The notes below the pieces were generated by a model, which was not told where the DNA came from, searched no databases, and saw only the letters and a list, made by a program, of their open reading frames with translations. Made by a program: the position numbers and the translations under genes. A DNA stretch of 64,000 bases from Sthenelais limicola (Eukaryota; Annelida; Polychaeta; Phyllodocida; Sigalionidae). How positions within the stretch are numbered: position 1 is the stretch's first letter; each line of letters begins with the position of its first letter. Of the stretch, positions 1 to 14,400 are shown piece by piece. Where the stretch lies: positions 134,774,755 through 134,838,754 of the forward strand of contig OW804094.1 of NCBI GenBank assembly GCA_942159475.1, given 5' to 3'.

Positions 1-740
1 GTTTATTCATTGTAAGTTGATAATCCGGTCAAGAACTAGCTAAGCATTGGTTCAATTTATGATCATAGTTATGCAAGACGACAAGATGTGGGTTTTAACA
101 TGTATGAATAATATTCATGTTCCATAATTGAGAGATATAATTTCTCATCTATAAATCCATGATTAGTGTATTTTATTGCTTTGAAAACCACATCATGGGT
201 TTTATACTGACAGTTTCGTGTGGTGATTGTAACTATAGGAGCCATAATATAACACTTATAATATGATGTATTGTATTTAATTCTTATGAATCTATTATAC
301 ATGCATTGCTCTGAAAACAATGTATCTAAAGTGATTTATGCAAAGTGCGTATTTCACTAGTGATTTATGTGGGGTTGTCATGGCAACCAATTTGTTATTT
401 TTGCTAAGATTACCGGTAAAATTCATATTTATGACTCAATTTTTGTCTATTTTCAACTCGTGCAATATTCACGCCCTTTCAACCAACTTGTTAGTTAACC
501 TTTATCAGGGAGGTATATACAGAGGGAGTGGAAGTCTGTGGAAGGGCTGATCGTACAGGACCATGATTGTCAGGGTTGTGTTATTGTGTTACCAAGTGGT
601 GTTGCAGTGCTGTTGAATTTAGACAAAGTATCCTGCTACCACTTTTAGCTATATATTGTTTAATCATAAATCAGTAAACAACAGCTAAGTTGTTCCATCA
701 GCATATAATCTTTGACACATTGGTGGCCCATGTAAATTTG

Positions 741-887
741 ATTGCCTTTTCCTAGCAATACCATTACAATCGCATAGTTAGAAATAAGTTTAACATTGAT
801 TGGCTATTGGATGATTGCCTTTTCCCAGCAACACTATAACAGTCACATAGTTAGAAATAGCTTTAAAATTGATTGGCTATTGGATGG
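741..887. repeat. Two-copy tandem duplication, about 70 bp unit
   Basis: The blocks gattgccttttcc, a variable agcaa..ac stretch, cacatagttagaaat and attggctattggatg occur twice in direct order with several mismatches. No coding content is seen. Confidence 0.7.
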
Positions 888-1297
888 GGGTCGGGGTGGG
901 TGGACCTGATTCACAGTGCCACAAGCTGTAGTGGCATTATTCTTAAGTATTGGGGTACCATGCATGGAACCTGGCTTCCACTTCCTCTGTATATATACCT
1001 CCCTGCCCATATATATACAAGAATCATAGATATCAAACTCACATTATCATAAAAATGATTAGAATCCATAGAATAGAATATAGCTTATTACACATACATA
1101 ATATTCAATTCAATTCAAAGTATTCTTCATTTGCACCTAAGGGTGATGTACAAAGAGGAGCCATATATCAGAAACGATTTTCTGGTCTTCCTGTATCCTC
1201 CTTCACTACGGAAAATAAGAATCTCTGATTGTAATTAAAGTTTGTAAAGACCAAACACTGACTGTTTATCAGTCTTTGAAACAAAAGTTAGGACCAA

Positions 1298-1539
1298 TAG
1301 GGGATTTGCATGTGCCACTGCGCATGTCTGTTACAGTGCATCCTGGGATCGATTATGTTAAAAATGGGGACTTGTGTTATGGAAACATACATAACACATG
1401 GATATTGACATTAGAACATTGTTAAATATTCCATGATGAACATGGCATGTTTTCTATAGATTTTAGACCATACCATTAGTCTCATAATTCCATCCGAATC
1501 AAGATTCAAAATGGGGGGCTATGCAAATCCGCTATTAAG
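1298..1539. mobile_element. MITE family E (AATAGGGGATTTGCAT type)
   Basis: The left end aataggggatttgcat is mirrored by ctatgcaaatccgctatt on the right. Inside are cagtgcatcctgggat and catgttttctatagatttta, also found at 5727-6050. Confidence 0.75.
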
Positions 1540-2408
1540 TTCCCTCACTCTCTCACTCTCTCTGCCTCTCTACTGACGGAGTACGCTCCTCTACTTATTA
1601 ACTAACCCGTTTTTCGCAGAGAAAATATTTAGCCAGCGGTCGCCTTAACAATTTAGTGTTCTTCACGGAAACAGCTGCGAGCAGTACAAGCGTGTCAGGA
1701 GAAACATTAATCAAAGTTAGTGCAATAAACACCACCCACCCGCCCCTGTAAAAAGACACACTTCTACCTCTCCTCGCCAATTTTATGTCAATGGGTTTCA
1801 GTTAAAATGTGAGCGTTGCAAATATATCTTTCAGAAAGTGGTTTACTAATCGTAAACATGGAGTTGTTGGAAATGATTCGCGATGTTTATAGCTATATTC
1901 TGTCAGATTTGTATTATCAAGGCACACCATAATTCACTTTACTATGTCACCAATGATAATATATCACCAATGATTTAGATCAATATTTTATTTGGACACT
2001 TAGATAGGGGATGTTTAAAAGAATGCCATCGGAGGACAATGGTGGACTTGGCCCATAAACCGCCAGAAAATATCATTTGTGACTGTAACATTCATAGTCA
2101 CAATTTATATCAACTCATATAAACTGAGGGTGGTCGTTAATTTGCCATGTGACATTCATAACAAATACCAGTTGTGAGCGTTCACAGCATTTTGTCGATG
2201 TTTTTTTGTGAATGGATTATAAAATCAGCTGCCTATACCGGCCAACTCTGGTAGAAAGCGGCAGAAGAGGCATTCTACTATTGCTTTTTGTTGCCTGGTG
2301 ACTACGGGTGGTCCCAGCGATCCGGGAGAAGTGCCGGTTTAGGAGACTTATTGAAGGGCTGGTCGTAGAGAAAACACACTAAAATAGTTGCTTTATTTCC
2401 CTTTTCAG

Positions 2409-2485
2409 ACGACCACTGCCGAGTGACGTTAGATTGTCTTCCAGATGTTCCCAACTCAGGCTATGTCAATGCCAGCTACATTGAT
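2409..2485 (+). CDS. RPTP D1 exon (YVNASYID strand)
   Basis: The acceptor is cttttcag and the donor gtgagt. The exon starts with two bases of a split codon and encodes DDHCRVTLDC, then YVNASYID, matching the usual (Y)DHSRV..YINASYIDG start of a PTP domain. The KNRY substrate-loop motif should be in the preceding exon, which was not found in the window. Confidence 0.92.
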
Positions 2486-5400
2486 GTGAGTATCTTGTAT
2501 TCATTTCTGATGTTAAAGTTGGGAAAGAATCAAATGTTATTTAAAAAGCAATAGTGATTGGTATAGGTGAAATTTGATGTAATTGCTACAACTTGATTTG
2601 ATGCTCGATTTGACTATAACTATGCTTCCTCGTTTGTGTACGTGAAACTATCATATTGTACAAATTTGAATATTTCGAAAGAAAAGTCCTCCTTTTTATT
2701 ATTCGTGTAGCATATTTATTGTTGTCTGAAAGAGGAAAAATTTCAAAAATACAAATTATGTAGAAATTAACAAAGTCTATCGGTGTCGTTAGACTACTGT
2801 AAAAATCTGAATCTCTATGTATAACCTTAATAACTTAATCGCTTGAAATCTACTCATATTAATATGAAATTGCTTGATTATTTTTAATTGGTTCTACGAG
2901 AAGAGCATGAATATGTAATTAGACCCAACAAAATTTATTAAAAAGATTTATCAAAAACAGAAGCTGCATTCTCAGCTATTGTGACAAATATAATTTTACT
3001 CGTTGTTATACCAAGTTATCAATTTCGTGCTTTATGTATTTTTTGGGCTCAATATCTAAAACCAATACAGAAAATTCGTCCATTTAATTAAAGATACCAG
3101 TCAGCATTTTACACAACAAATTTCTCCTATAACAGTGAATTAAAAAATGTAATTATTACATAGCGAACTTGGATAAAATACGCCAATTTTTCACAATCCC
3201 CAAATGTTGAAGCCAACATATGTGCAGTGCCACAGGAAAATGAGTCACAAATCGAAAAATATATCATCATATTTGAAAAGTTAAATATTAAGCAGATTCC
3301 AATTATGGCAAATATTAGGACATCTAATAAGTACTTCTGTATTTTATCATACATGAAAGGAACGGTAGCTATAGTTCTTGATGGTCAGTCACTAGTAAAT
3401 TAGTTAAATATAGTCCTTAGGTTAACCTCAGATATGCATAGATATATTCGATACGCAGTCTTGAAATTTAAAACATCTATTTATGCCACTACCTGCACTA
3501 TAATTACCCAAATAAAACAAAACATTATGAGCATGGGTTCTTGTGAAACCAAACATTAATTTTTAAAAATATCAATTTTTGTGACTTGTGACTCATTTTC
3601 CTGTGACACATCACATATGTGCAGTGTACATCCGGCAAATCAAAGTTGCACTTACCGCGTGACTTCAGACGGCGTAAATATTTTTGCCAGCGTTCTGAAC
3701 ACTTAATCAGGAAATGTTCATTGAATTTTAAGACAGGACACAGTATTAAAGATTGTATCCCAGTTCAAATGCATCAATCATCAACTAAAACGGATATTTA
3801 TCGTTTGAAATTGAGTGCAAATTGATACCAATTGAAAAGGAACAATGTTGGAAAGAAGCGATGGCTGGGCGATATTGGGGCGATATTATGGTGTTATTTT
3901 GATTAATGCCATCCAAATTCAATAGAAGGGAACGATATTCAATGAATCTTACGAAATTGAGTGCTTTGGCAGGGCTGGGTTTGAGAACTAATTAAAGAAT
4001 CTTTAATCACTTTGAATGATGTCGTTTCTATGCTTCCCTGAAGACACTATTGATTGAAATATCTTATCGATTCTGTTTTGATATCGTTTGGCGTTTTGAT
4101 GGCCTTTTATACGATGTGAAAATGTGAAAATAGAAAAGTCAGATCCGGAGGGACGAGACGTTGTATTTATTTTTGACAGCAATGCCTTGATTCCCGCGTA
4201 TGCTATTAGGCAGGTTCTACCTATACGTAAACGTAAACGTATCCGTATCTCTGATATGCAATCTCTGATATGCAAACATACGTTAAAAGGAAGAAAGAAA
4301 AACATGGGGGGAAAACGTGACGTTAGCTATCAAGCAAAATCTCACAATTTATTTTTTATACATAAAAATGCGACGTAATTCACAAAAGTGAAACAGATAC
4401 GGTTACGTAATTGAGATAGGTTTGCTTGCGGAATCTTCCTAATACCTCTGGAAAACCCGTGAGGCCAGGCAATAAAAAGCGCTGGGAATATGTAGTTCCC
4501 TTTTGGCTCGTAACACTTGTGTTTTGCTGTGCTTTTTTCCTCAACTATATTTACACATGGGGAACATCCGTCTTCTTAAATATCTACGTTGCCCTGTGAA
4601 TAGGATGCATCGCCCATTTTGTCAACGATCCCCGATGAAATCGCCTTTCCCTATATTATTATGCTGCCACGCACCAATCCATTTTTACTGGACTGGAATA
4701 ATTCGAATTACTCCAATACAGGGGTTCCTGCATCATCTCTAAACGGCTTGGCCTTGGTCAGCTATAAGCGATACCGAAACATAATTGAATTGCGTCTGGC
4801 CTTTTTTGGCACTTGGGTATTATATTCATAAGAACCTGGGTCGCCTATAACTGTCTAACTTGTTTAAGCTTAACTATAGGCGACAATCATGGCTGGAGCC
4901 TAGTTGATGTTTATAATTGTTTCTAAGCTGTCAATCTTTTCTTTTCAGGCATACAACAAGCCAAAGGCCTATATTGCAGCTCAGGGTAAGTAATGAATAA
5001 AAGAAATTTAATTGAATTAAATGTCACTAGTAATAACAATACATTTGAATTTCCACATCACATTTACAACTGGTGTCATATAATGTAAAATTAATTTGAG
5101 AAAGTTATGGAAAGAGAAACACTCTCTGTGATTTTTTCAATCCCCCCAACCCCTCAACCCCCACCCCACACACGTTAAGTACTTAAAAAAAACCTTACCA
5201 TTAAACCTGTCAAATTAGTTCTTCTTAACTGGAAGCTCTTAACCATTCTGTATTTTCCATGCATTAGATTAGTTTTGTTATTTTATGTTTTCAGTTACTT
5301 TACGATGAAAATATCCAAAAATACCGCCTAAAATACAAGCCTATAATATCACAAACAAATATTTGGAAATACAGTGGAACCTCTCTATTTAGACCACCCT

Positions 5401-8400
5401 TCGGACTGAACGATCTGTGGTCTCAAAGCAAGGTGGTCTCATTAGAGGGGCTAATCTAATAGGAGGAAAGCAATTGGGGACTGAGAGAAGCTGGTCTTAA
5501 TAGAGGGGTGGTCTCTATAGAGAGGTGGTCTTTATGCGAGGTTCCACTGTATATCTGATATTGTTGTTTGAAGCTAACAGACGCCATTGTGCTTAAGCTA
5601 ATTGCACTGAAGTCCACAAGACAATGCCAGGCGTTGTCGTGTAGTGGATGGGAGGAAATATAACAACTATCCACGGAATTACGGATGTTGGAATGAAATT
5701 CAGTCCAAATCTAACAAAAATTATGATTTGCATGTGCCAGTGTTAGTGCGCATGTCTGTTACAGTGCATCCTGGGATGGATTCTGTTGAAATCTGACATA
5801 TAAATATTTGACAACATTTTTATGGACAATTGCACAATTGCAAGAATGTTTTCACAAATAGCACAGCTTGTATAAATGATTTATGAAAACCAAATGCATG
5901 ATGGGAAAGAAGGAAAGATGTTTTATGGAAACATGTATAACATTGGACATATGACATGACATGTTTTCTATAGATTTTACACTGTACCATTAGTCCCATA
6001 ATTCCATGCCAATCAAGATTCAAGCGGCTATGCAAATCCCCTATTAAGAGTTGTTGGTCAGATCCTAGATGCATGCTTATGGTTCATCTTCACTATTCTG
6101 CTACATTTCCTCTTTATCTTGTTCTAAACGCTCATACAATGAAGCATATCACAAAGACATTTTCATTCTTTCTTTCATTCATATTTGGCCTTTGTGTGGG
6201 TAAAATATAGGCGACCAGAAGTTTAGGACATATATTGGGGATAATCTCCCTACGCTGCTTGTTTGTTTGTTTGTTTGTTATACTTTTATTTATCAAAACT
6301 GATTACGTCAGCCGGGCTACTCCATTAATTTAGGAGATATACACGCCGTGCTGGATATGAGATTTACAATATGCTTGAGGGAACAGTCCACCAGTGAGTC
6401 AACGCCTAAAAGGTGGCCCTTGAAGTTTTGGTGTCATTTGTGGATTCAATTTACTAGATGGTAGTATAGATTTATATAAACATAGGTTCTAATTTTGACG
6501 CATGGTCATTCTGTACTTATGGTTTTACAATTCAATATTTATATAGTTGCCCATCACTGGGAACAATCCGTGTTGGGTCTTTTTTATGTACAAGGTTCTT
6601 ATACCCGCCTTGTGGGCTGGGTTAAGATTATGAACTAGTTTTTTAAGTTTTACTGTTGTTGTTGTTGCTGTTGCTGCTGATGCTGTCGGGGACATGGATT
6701 ACCCCGCAGAGGGTCATCCAATATATCTTGGAGTTAGTCCTCTAGCGGAGTATTGGAATCAGTATAAGAAATATGCAGTATGCTTATATATGTACAGAGA
6801 TTACATCCCAAAAATAGAAATTTAATGCACAGAATTCCGGATAATATCAATAGAAAGGTCTAATATTGACTGAGTTATGGACCAGAGTAGATTACCAAGT
6901 CCCAAGTATCACACAACGTACTCAGCAACATCGCTTCAGCCTGCTACTACATTGTTAATATTCAATCTGGCCGCAACAGCAGCCGATGCATATCATTTCA
7001 GTCGGAAAGTCCACAGTATTAGATGAGATCAGCAATTTCTATCTGACGCTCACATTGAATTGACTTCTTTTAGACGCCTCTATCACTGGTTCTAATCTTA
7101 ATTGATTCATCTGTGCACGCGATGTTCGTTTTTAACCCAAAGAAATGCTGAATTATGGAATGCATCGGAAGGACGTTAAAAAGTATCACTCAATATCTAT
7201 CGAATTGAAAGCCGCAATATCGGTTATCTGCCGGAGATACTTAGATTAACAGACGGTGGCCTCGTTAACTTCCATTATACTTGGGTGGAAATTAAAGTGT
7301 TGACTTTTCACAGTTAGGTCAATAGCGAGCCGGAAGATTGTTTAACCAAATTTACGCCGCGGTCTTTATTGGATTGACTTTTAATCAAGGATATTGGATT
7401 GCCTTTTTCAGGACCAAGTCGCCACACTATTACCGACTTCTGGAGGATGGTCTGGCAAGAAAACATCCGATGTATTGTTATGGCTACCAATGTATTTGAA
7501 CACGCAAGGGTAATATGTTCTTCATGATTTTGTCAGAGTTTGGGGCGTTGCTGCTCGCGAAAGGGGATTTCCATAATAGGGAGATTTAGCAGACTACAAC
7601 ACACCAACACAACACTAACGCATCCACTAATTTTTAGTACATTATACCGTTGTGGGTATTTCTTGAGAGGCCTGCAATGCAGATGCCCTCGGTCTAGCGC
7701 CTCTCGATATACCCCCACAGCGGTAGTAATGTACAAATTGATAGTTAGTGGATGATGCGTTAATGTTGAGTTGGTGCGTTGTAGTTGCTAAATCTCCCTA
7801 ATACTGCTGACATGCATACACAGGGTGACATGCTGTGTTACGATGTTCGTTCCTAACGAAATATAGTAATGCCATGCAGAGTATGTACTGTACATGGGGA
7901 AATGTTTAGATACAAAGCATTTTGTCAGAATTTAAAATAACCAAAATATATTAACTTTTAGACCTTCATCTTAACACACACAAAATACCCATTAAAAACG
8001 ATGGAGTTACATAATATCTGATGTGTCACAGGAAAATGAGTCACAAGTCGCAAAAAATATTTTTGGGATATCAACATTATTTCAAAATTGGAGATCAAGC
8101 CGATTCTAATGATGGTAAACAGTAGGACATCTAATATGTACTTCTATATGCGTGTATGCATGAAAGAAAATTTGTGATATATCTTAATAGTCACTCACTA
8201 TAGTAAAGTAGGTAATTTTATTTAAATATATTTCTTAGTTTAACCTCAGATATGCATAGATATATTCAATACACAGTCTTCAAATTTGGTACATGTATTC
8301 ATGCATGCTACTAGAAGAGCTAAGGATCGCAAGAATGAAAACATTCTTAGCATGGGTTCTTGTGTATAAATTATTTTGAATAATATTAATTTTCTGACTT

Positions 8401-11400
8401 GTGACTCATTTCCCTGAAACACGTCACATATTAGGGGAATTATTATAACTTGCCTTTCACTATACTAAATGCCTTATTTGTGTTGAGCTTTTGTAACTAT
8501 CAGAGGGCAGGGGAAATAGCTTCTAGATACAAACGCTCATCCCCTTCCCTCAAACGATGAACGAGCGATGTATTCATCTAAACTAATAGCCTGTACCATT
8601 CCATACCGTCAGTATAATACCCACCCCGTTACATCAAATAGTGATCAACCTGGTAATATGTCATTTTTATGAAGAATAATCACACATTTACACGATCAAG
8701 TACGATATCTAAACATGAGATAATTAAATTTTATATCGATAAAATATATTCTGAAAACTATTAGTCATTGCTTCGTACGAAACAAACACTATCCCCCGGA
8801 TGAATTTTCTATATATCACGATGATTCGATGTTAAACCATTGAAAGAATTATTAGGCGTGGAAATGTTTTAGGTTCACTCAGTGCTATTTAATTAATCAT
8901 TATTTACGGGACGTTTTCTACGTCAATAAAAACTAATATGAAACATTTTGTTTCTTTTCCAGCAACAATGTGAGAAATACTGGCATAACCAGCATGGTCG
9001 GTACGGTAACTTAGAAGTTTGGTTAGATAACACCGACATACTTGCCGATTTCAATATACGAACATTTAGGATAAAAAGGGTAAGTACAGACCAAAGACAC
9101 TTCATGGGATTAACGCTACACTCTCAGTTAACGTCGATCAAAATCTAAATATTTTCTACTTTTTGTTCCATTCTTTTCCAACCCATCTAAATTTCATTTG
9201 ACCAACATTTTTGAGAATTTTGAAAGGATTTTCGGAGGATCATAGCTAGATCATTGGAAAAGAGTCGGGCGGGTCCTCCCAATACAGATGAGGACGTCTT
9301 AGAAGCCCTGTAGCAAAAACGACCAGATATAATCCTCCGAAATATTGGTTCAATTACCTTTGAGATAGGTTGGAAAAGAATGGAAGAAAATGTAGAAAAC
9401 ATTATGTTTTATACTATGTGTTTTACCGACGTTAACTGAAAGTGCACCTTTAATTGGACTACAGCAGTCCCAGAAGTTATAACATGTGTACGCATTCATT
9501 CATTATTATATATTCCTTTTAATACTTAATTTATCCAGGTATTTACATAAGGGCTTAGCATTTGCCATCCCTGTTCTATCGAGCATCATATATGGATGCA
9601 TGATTTTCACCTCGATACTAGCTTGATATCATTCACATTGTTATAGATTTGTATTGGAATATAGAATGATATTAAGTTATATATACAAGATATATTCCTC
9701 CCAGTCAACATATCAGTGACAGTTTATAGAAGCTGGTGATTTCTCCTGGGGGTCGTCCTCTAACTCCTGCCTTAATGGCACCTGTTTCCCGGCGATAGCG
9801 GATCCACCTTTTTATGAAGGCCCTAATGGTATCTCTCTCTCTCTCCTTGTCTGCTGCAGGATGGAAGTACAGAAGAAAGGGTCGTTAAACAATTTCAGTT
9901 TGCCAATTGGAGCGACCATGATTGCCCAAATCCGAGTGCCGTATTGGAGTATAGGCGGCGGATACGGGCCTATACACGCAACAAACCTGGTCCAATTCTC
10001 GTACATTGTGGGTAGGTAGAAATTATTTTTATTTTATTTTATTTCATTTAAGGCCAATGACATCGATTTGAATTACATAGTTATTCAGAAAAGGACACAG
10101 TATCCTACACGGATGTTTTCAAGCGTTTCCTCGATCTCTGAAGGCCCATTCACATTACAACGGCCGATTGGTGTACGGCTGGTGTACGGCTGCCGTACGG
10201 CAAAAAACACAATGATAAAGTAATACAGCCGGCAAGAATCGGCCGGCTGGTCGTGGTAATGGGAATGGACCTTAACAGAATCAAAAGAAAATTACATAAA
10301 GGACCACCACCATAAAACGTGCTTACAGAGTCTTAGAGATTTGTTTTGTTGTTGAGAAGATACATATAAATATCTGTAATTCAGGAATCGTATGTTGCCA
10401 CAACAGAAAAAGAGAAGGAAGAAGTTTAACTGTAAAAAAACTATGACGTTGAGCTTTGAGTTGTAATTCTAATAAAAATTCTTTATTCAGGATATTTTGA
10501 TATATAAACACATTCATTCCGTGGAATGCTTTTCGTCGTGTCGTGATTTTAAATGGCGAGTGATGTGATGGGGAAAACATAATACTAGACTTGTAGTATC
10601 ACAACGACAATTCTTTAAATTTTATTTAGTATTTTTATCCAGCAAATCCTCTGTAAATGACAGTTGAGTTACAAACAAGCAATGGACAATATACAGTGAA
10701 AACTTATAATTAATTGAGGATATTTCCATATCAAGATAAGGGCTCACGGGCAATACCTCAAAGGAGAATGACAAGGTATTCCGTTCACTGCTGTGTCTAA
10801 CCACATCTGATTGTAATGAACAAAATGCTGCTTACAGGGCCTAGTCCACTAAGCCGATTCTCATGCGATTTTGCGCCGCAGAGGATTCTTTTGCACTAAA
10901 TTCTGTGAGAATCGCATGAGAATCGGCTTAATCGACTAAGAATAATGTTTTCCATCTTTGGAATCCACTTGATCATATCTCTTAAAATTTGATGGTATCT
11001 CAAAATCCATTTTTAAAATGTAATTGTGAACCCGATTTCTTCTTAAACTTTGATAACAACATACCCCTTACATAGCTAATATTGATAAAATTTCATTTAT
11101 TTTTCTTAGCTAATTTCTTACATCTCTCAATACAACGATATATGGTCCTCCGTAGCATCCTGTTAGCGCGATATTTAATCTCCCTACGAGCGGCATTTAC
11201 GTAATAGATATTTTATTGATTTTTTTCTCATGCTAAAATGCTATTAATCCTATAACGAACGGTTCATGGAAGTTTCAGGGCGGTAGATCAAATGCCTCCG
11301 TCGGTAATTAGGGTGCACACGCAAGGATTATCCTCCAAGCAAACTAGATGGATATAGATTAGGAAAGCAGGGTGAAAATCAGCTGCTGTGTGGATGCACC

Positions 11401-14400
11401 ACTTATCGCTTCAAAGTCACTGCTACTTCAGTAATTCTGCCCTAGAAATAAAGGTTCTTTTAAGACCCTAAATATAGGTACCTGTCATGTCTCTTGCAGC
11501 CCGTTTTATCCAAAGATATTCTGGCGGGGTTATGTTAATGAGTCACTAAACCCAAAAATGTTATGAGAAAATTAACTGCTGTGCTTTTATTCAAATGTAA
11601 AGGCCCCAGTGGTACTTAATGTAATCTAACATTTAGATGAGGGGAAAAGTAGTTCCACAGTTTAACACTCCATTCAGGGTGCCACTGTTAGCCACAAGGT
11701 AGCGAAATGTGACAAGGTAGTGAAATCTTGAAATGAACATGCAATGGGGTGGGGGTGATTTGATTAGGAAATCATGAAGAGACGCCATATTATTTAAGCA
11801 ACAGTTCAATATTTGGGTCAAGACGATAATTTTGAATTTACAAACCCAGAATTATTAACTGAACTGAGACTGTTTAAAGTAATTTTTTTATAATACAATT
11901 TGTTCTCACTTTTTCTTCTAATTATACTTATATATTCTCAAATTTTGTAATTTCATCAGCAGATGTGTCATATATGTATAACGAACTATCAAAACTCTAA
12001 TTATGTTATATGAGTCTTAATAGGGAGGTTCTGCAAGCAAACCTATCTCAATTACGTAACCGTATCCGTATCTTTTTTGTGAATTACGTCGCATTTTTAT
12101 GTATTAAAAATAAATTGTGAAATGAAACACAGAACAGAGCACTACAAAAGACAGGGGGGTGGTGCAATCAGAAAAGTTCACCAATCCTTGCAAATCGAAA
12201 TACCAATTTTTTCAATTTTTTTTCAATATTGAAATCCTTCAAACTTGATGGGTATATGTACCTAGAGATATTTACTTTAACTTGAAATATTGCTTGTTTT
12301 TACAGTTCAGGGGCCGGTCGAACGGGTACCTTCATTGCCCTAGACGCTATGCTAGATCGGTTATCCACGGAACGCAATGTAGATGTTTTTAACTACGCAC
12401 TTTATCTCAGGAATTGTCGAATGAACATGATAAGAAATTTGGTGAGTTTTTGTTGTTCTTTTTTTATTGTTTTTTGGGGGGCAGTACATCAATTATGGCA
12501 TCCTTAAATTAACATGATTCAGTATAGGGTGAAATCGCCTGAAAATATACAATTCCTCTTCATCAATAAAATAATTCTAAAATAATCCAAATTTAAGACA
12601 AAATAAGGTTCAAAATTCAGTCCAACATAACCAAATAGATTGTTTGAATCAAGGCAATATCAAATATACTCAGATATACCTAGTATTGACCATTTCTCAG
12701 TCTAATTTAACAAACTTTACTGAATATGTAAATCTGCCGATTGTACATTTTCTGAAGATCTGACCCTATAAGAGGTTAGTTTATTACTATGGCATTGGAA
12801 TTCTCATATGTCGACGGGAGGGAGTGCAGGGAGTCATGAGATAAATATACAGGTTAACTAACGAGTTATTGCATGAGTTTCGTAGCCATGAGTCCAATAT
12901 TTTAAGTGACTGAAACCAACGAGTTAGTTAGCCGATTTATATATGCTGCTTTTAATGAATAAATAGAATTATTGGGTTATTTGAGAGGATGTGTGAAGGC
13001 GAATTGTACATTTTCTGACAACTTCACCCGTATATGGAATGAACTGTTGGTGTTCTTTCCACTCTCATGACATAAAACGCTTTCAAGTTGATCTTTATCA
13101 CCTATACATGCCATATGCATATAATATAGTCTACTTTTTTGTTGCTATACATGTATGGTATTCTAGGTCAATATTCGAATTTGCGCCCTTAGATCTACCT
13201 ATTTTCCATTTCAGGTTCAATATGAATTTATATACGATGTAGTAGTTATGTATCTTAATTGTGGGACTACTGTGATTACGGCCAAAGAATTATCTGCGGT
13301 CGTGCAGAAACTTGCCATCAAAGATCCTCAAACCAAGATGAATGGGTTTGAGCGTGAATTTAAGGTTAGTATCTTGCATTATATATTTTCATTACTCAAA
13401 ATTGAATTTAATTCATACGAAAGCAAGTTTATACTGGTTCTCTCTCCCGATATTGCTGATAGTTGCCACTTGGTTTCTACGCTGTTTGGCATTAGGGAGA
13501 TTTAGCAACCACAACGCACCAACACAACACTAACGTTCGCATCCACTAACTTTTAGTACATTATTACCCTTGTGGGGATATCTCAAGAGACCTGCAATGC
13601 AGATGCCCTTGGCCTAGAGCCTCTCGAGATATCTCCTCTGCGGTAACAATGTAGGCCTACAAATAGTTAGTGGATGTGTTAATATTGCGTTGGTGCGTTG
13701 TGGTTGCTAAATCTCCCTAATATTTAAAAGTAAAATGGCATTAATCCACATTCCAAGTAGTCTCTTTACACTCTCCCTCTCTTCTCCCTTTCCCTCTCCC
13801 TCAGTCATCCACCTCCCTGTTTCTCTCCCTCTCATTCTCCAATGACAACATTTACAATTAACTATATTTTAAGTGTTTATTTTCAAACCTTACATCTCTT
13901 TATTTTTTCCACTAAATCTTTTTCTCTTTTAACCTCTTATCTCTGTCTCTGTCTCCCTCTCTCTCTCTTTCTTTCTCCCTCTCTCCCTCTCACTTTCTTT
14001 CTCTCCCTCCCCCTCTCTCTCTTTCTCCCTCTCTCTCTCGTTTTCCCCCTCTCTCTCTTTATTTCTCCTCTCTCTCTCTTTCTCCCTCACTCCCTCTCTC
14101 TTTCTCCCCCTCTCTCTCTCTTTCTCCCTCTCTCTCCTCCATAGAAATCCAGCAATAAAATAAGGTCAGAACCCGTTTCTAACGGCACCAAGGTCTCATT
14201 TGGTAGACCTGCAGAACAACACGTCCCAGTTCGCACTTTATATACCATTGTGAAGAGAAGAATTATCAACAAAACAATAATGGATAACTTATAATAAGTC
14301 TCTACATTTTACCTCTATATTTTCAGACTTTACAGGCTGTGGTGCCCAAGCTAACGGTTGGGGAGTGCGCGGGTGGGCACAGAGCAGAGAACCGACGCAA

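Larger units (their letters stand above)
1..2408. other. No gene recognised; intron or upstream flank of the RPTP gene
   Basis: I found no exon here. The next exon starts inside phosphatase domain 1 with a split codon, so most or all of this stretch is probably intron of the RPTP gene. It holds a tandem duplication of about 70 bases near 741-887 (repeated gattgccttttcc and attggctattggatg blocks) and a copy of element family E at 1298-1539. Short ORFs here have no recognisable protein signal. Confidence 0.55.

Noticed and set aside
1598..1780. 60-codon ORF on - strand
   Set aside because: No domain, no splice sites in suitable places, and adjacent to a short CT-rich tract and a MITE.
7533..7755. 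Paired ORFs on opposite strands
   Set aside because: Both come from the palindromic family D element and mirror each other.
13842..14272. ORFs of 100 and 61 codons
   Set aside because: They are translations of the CT-rich array (Ser/Leu/Pro or Arg/Glu runs).
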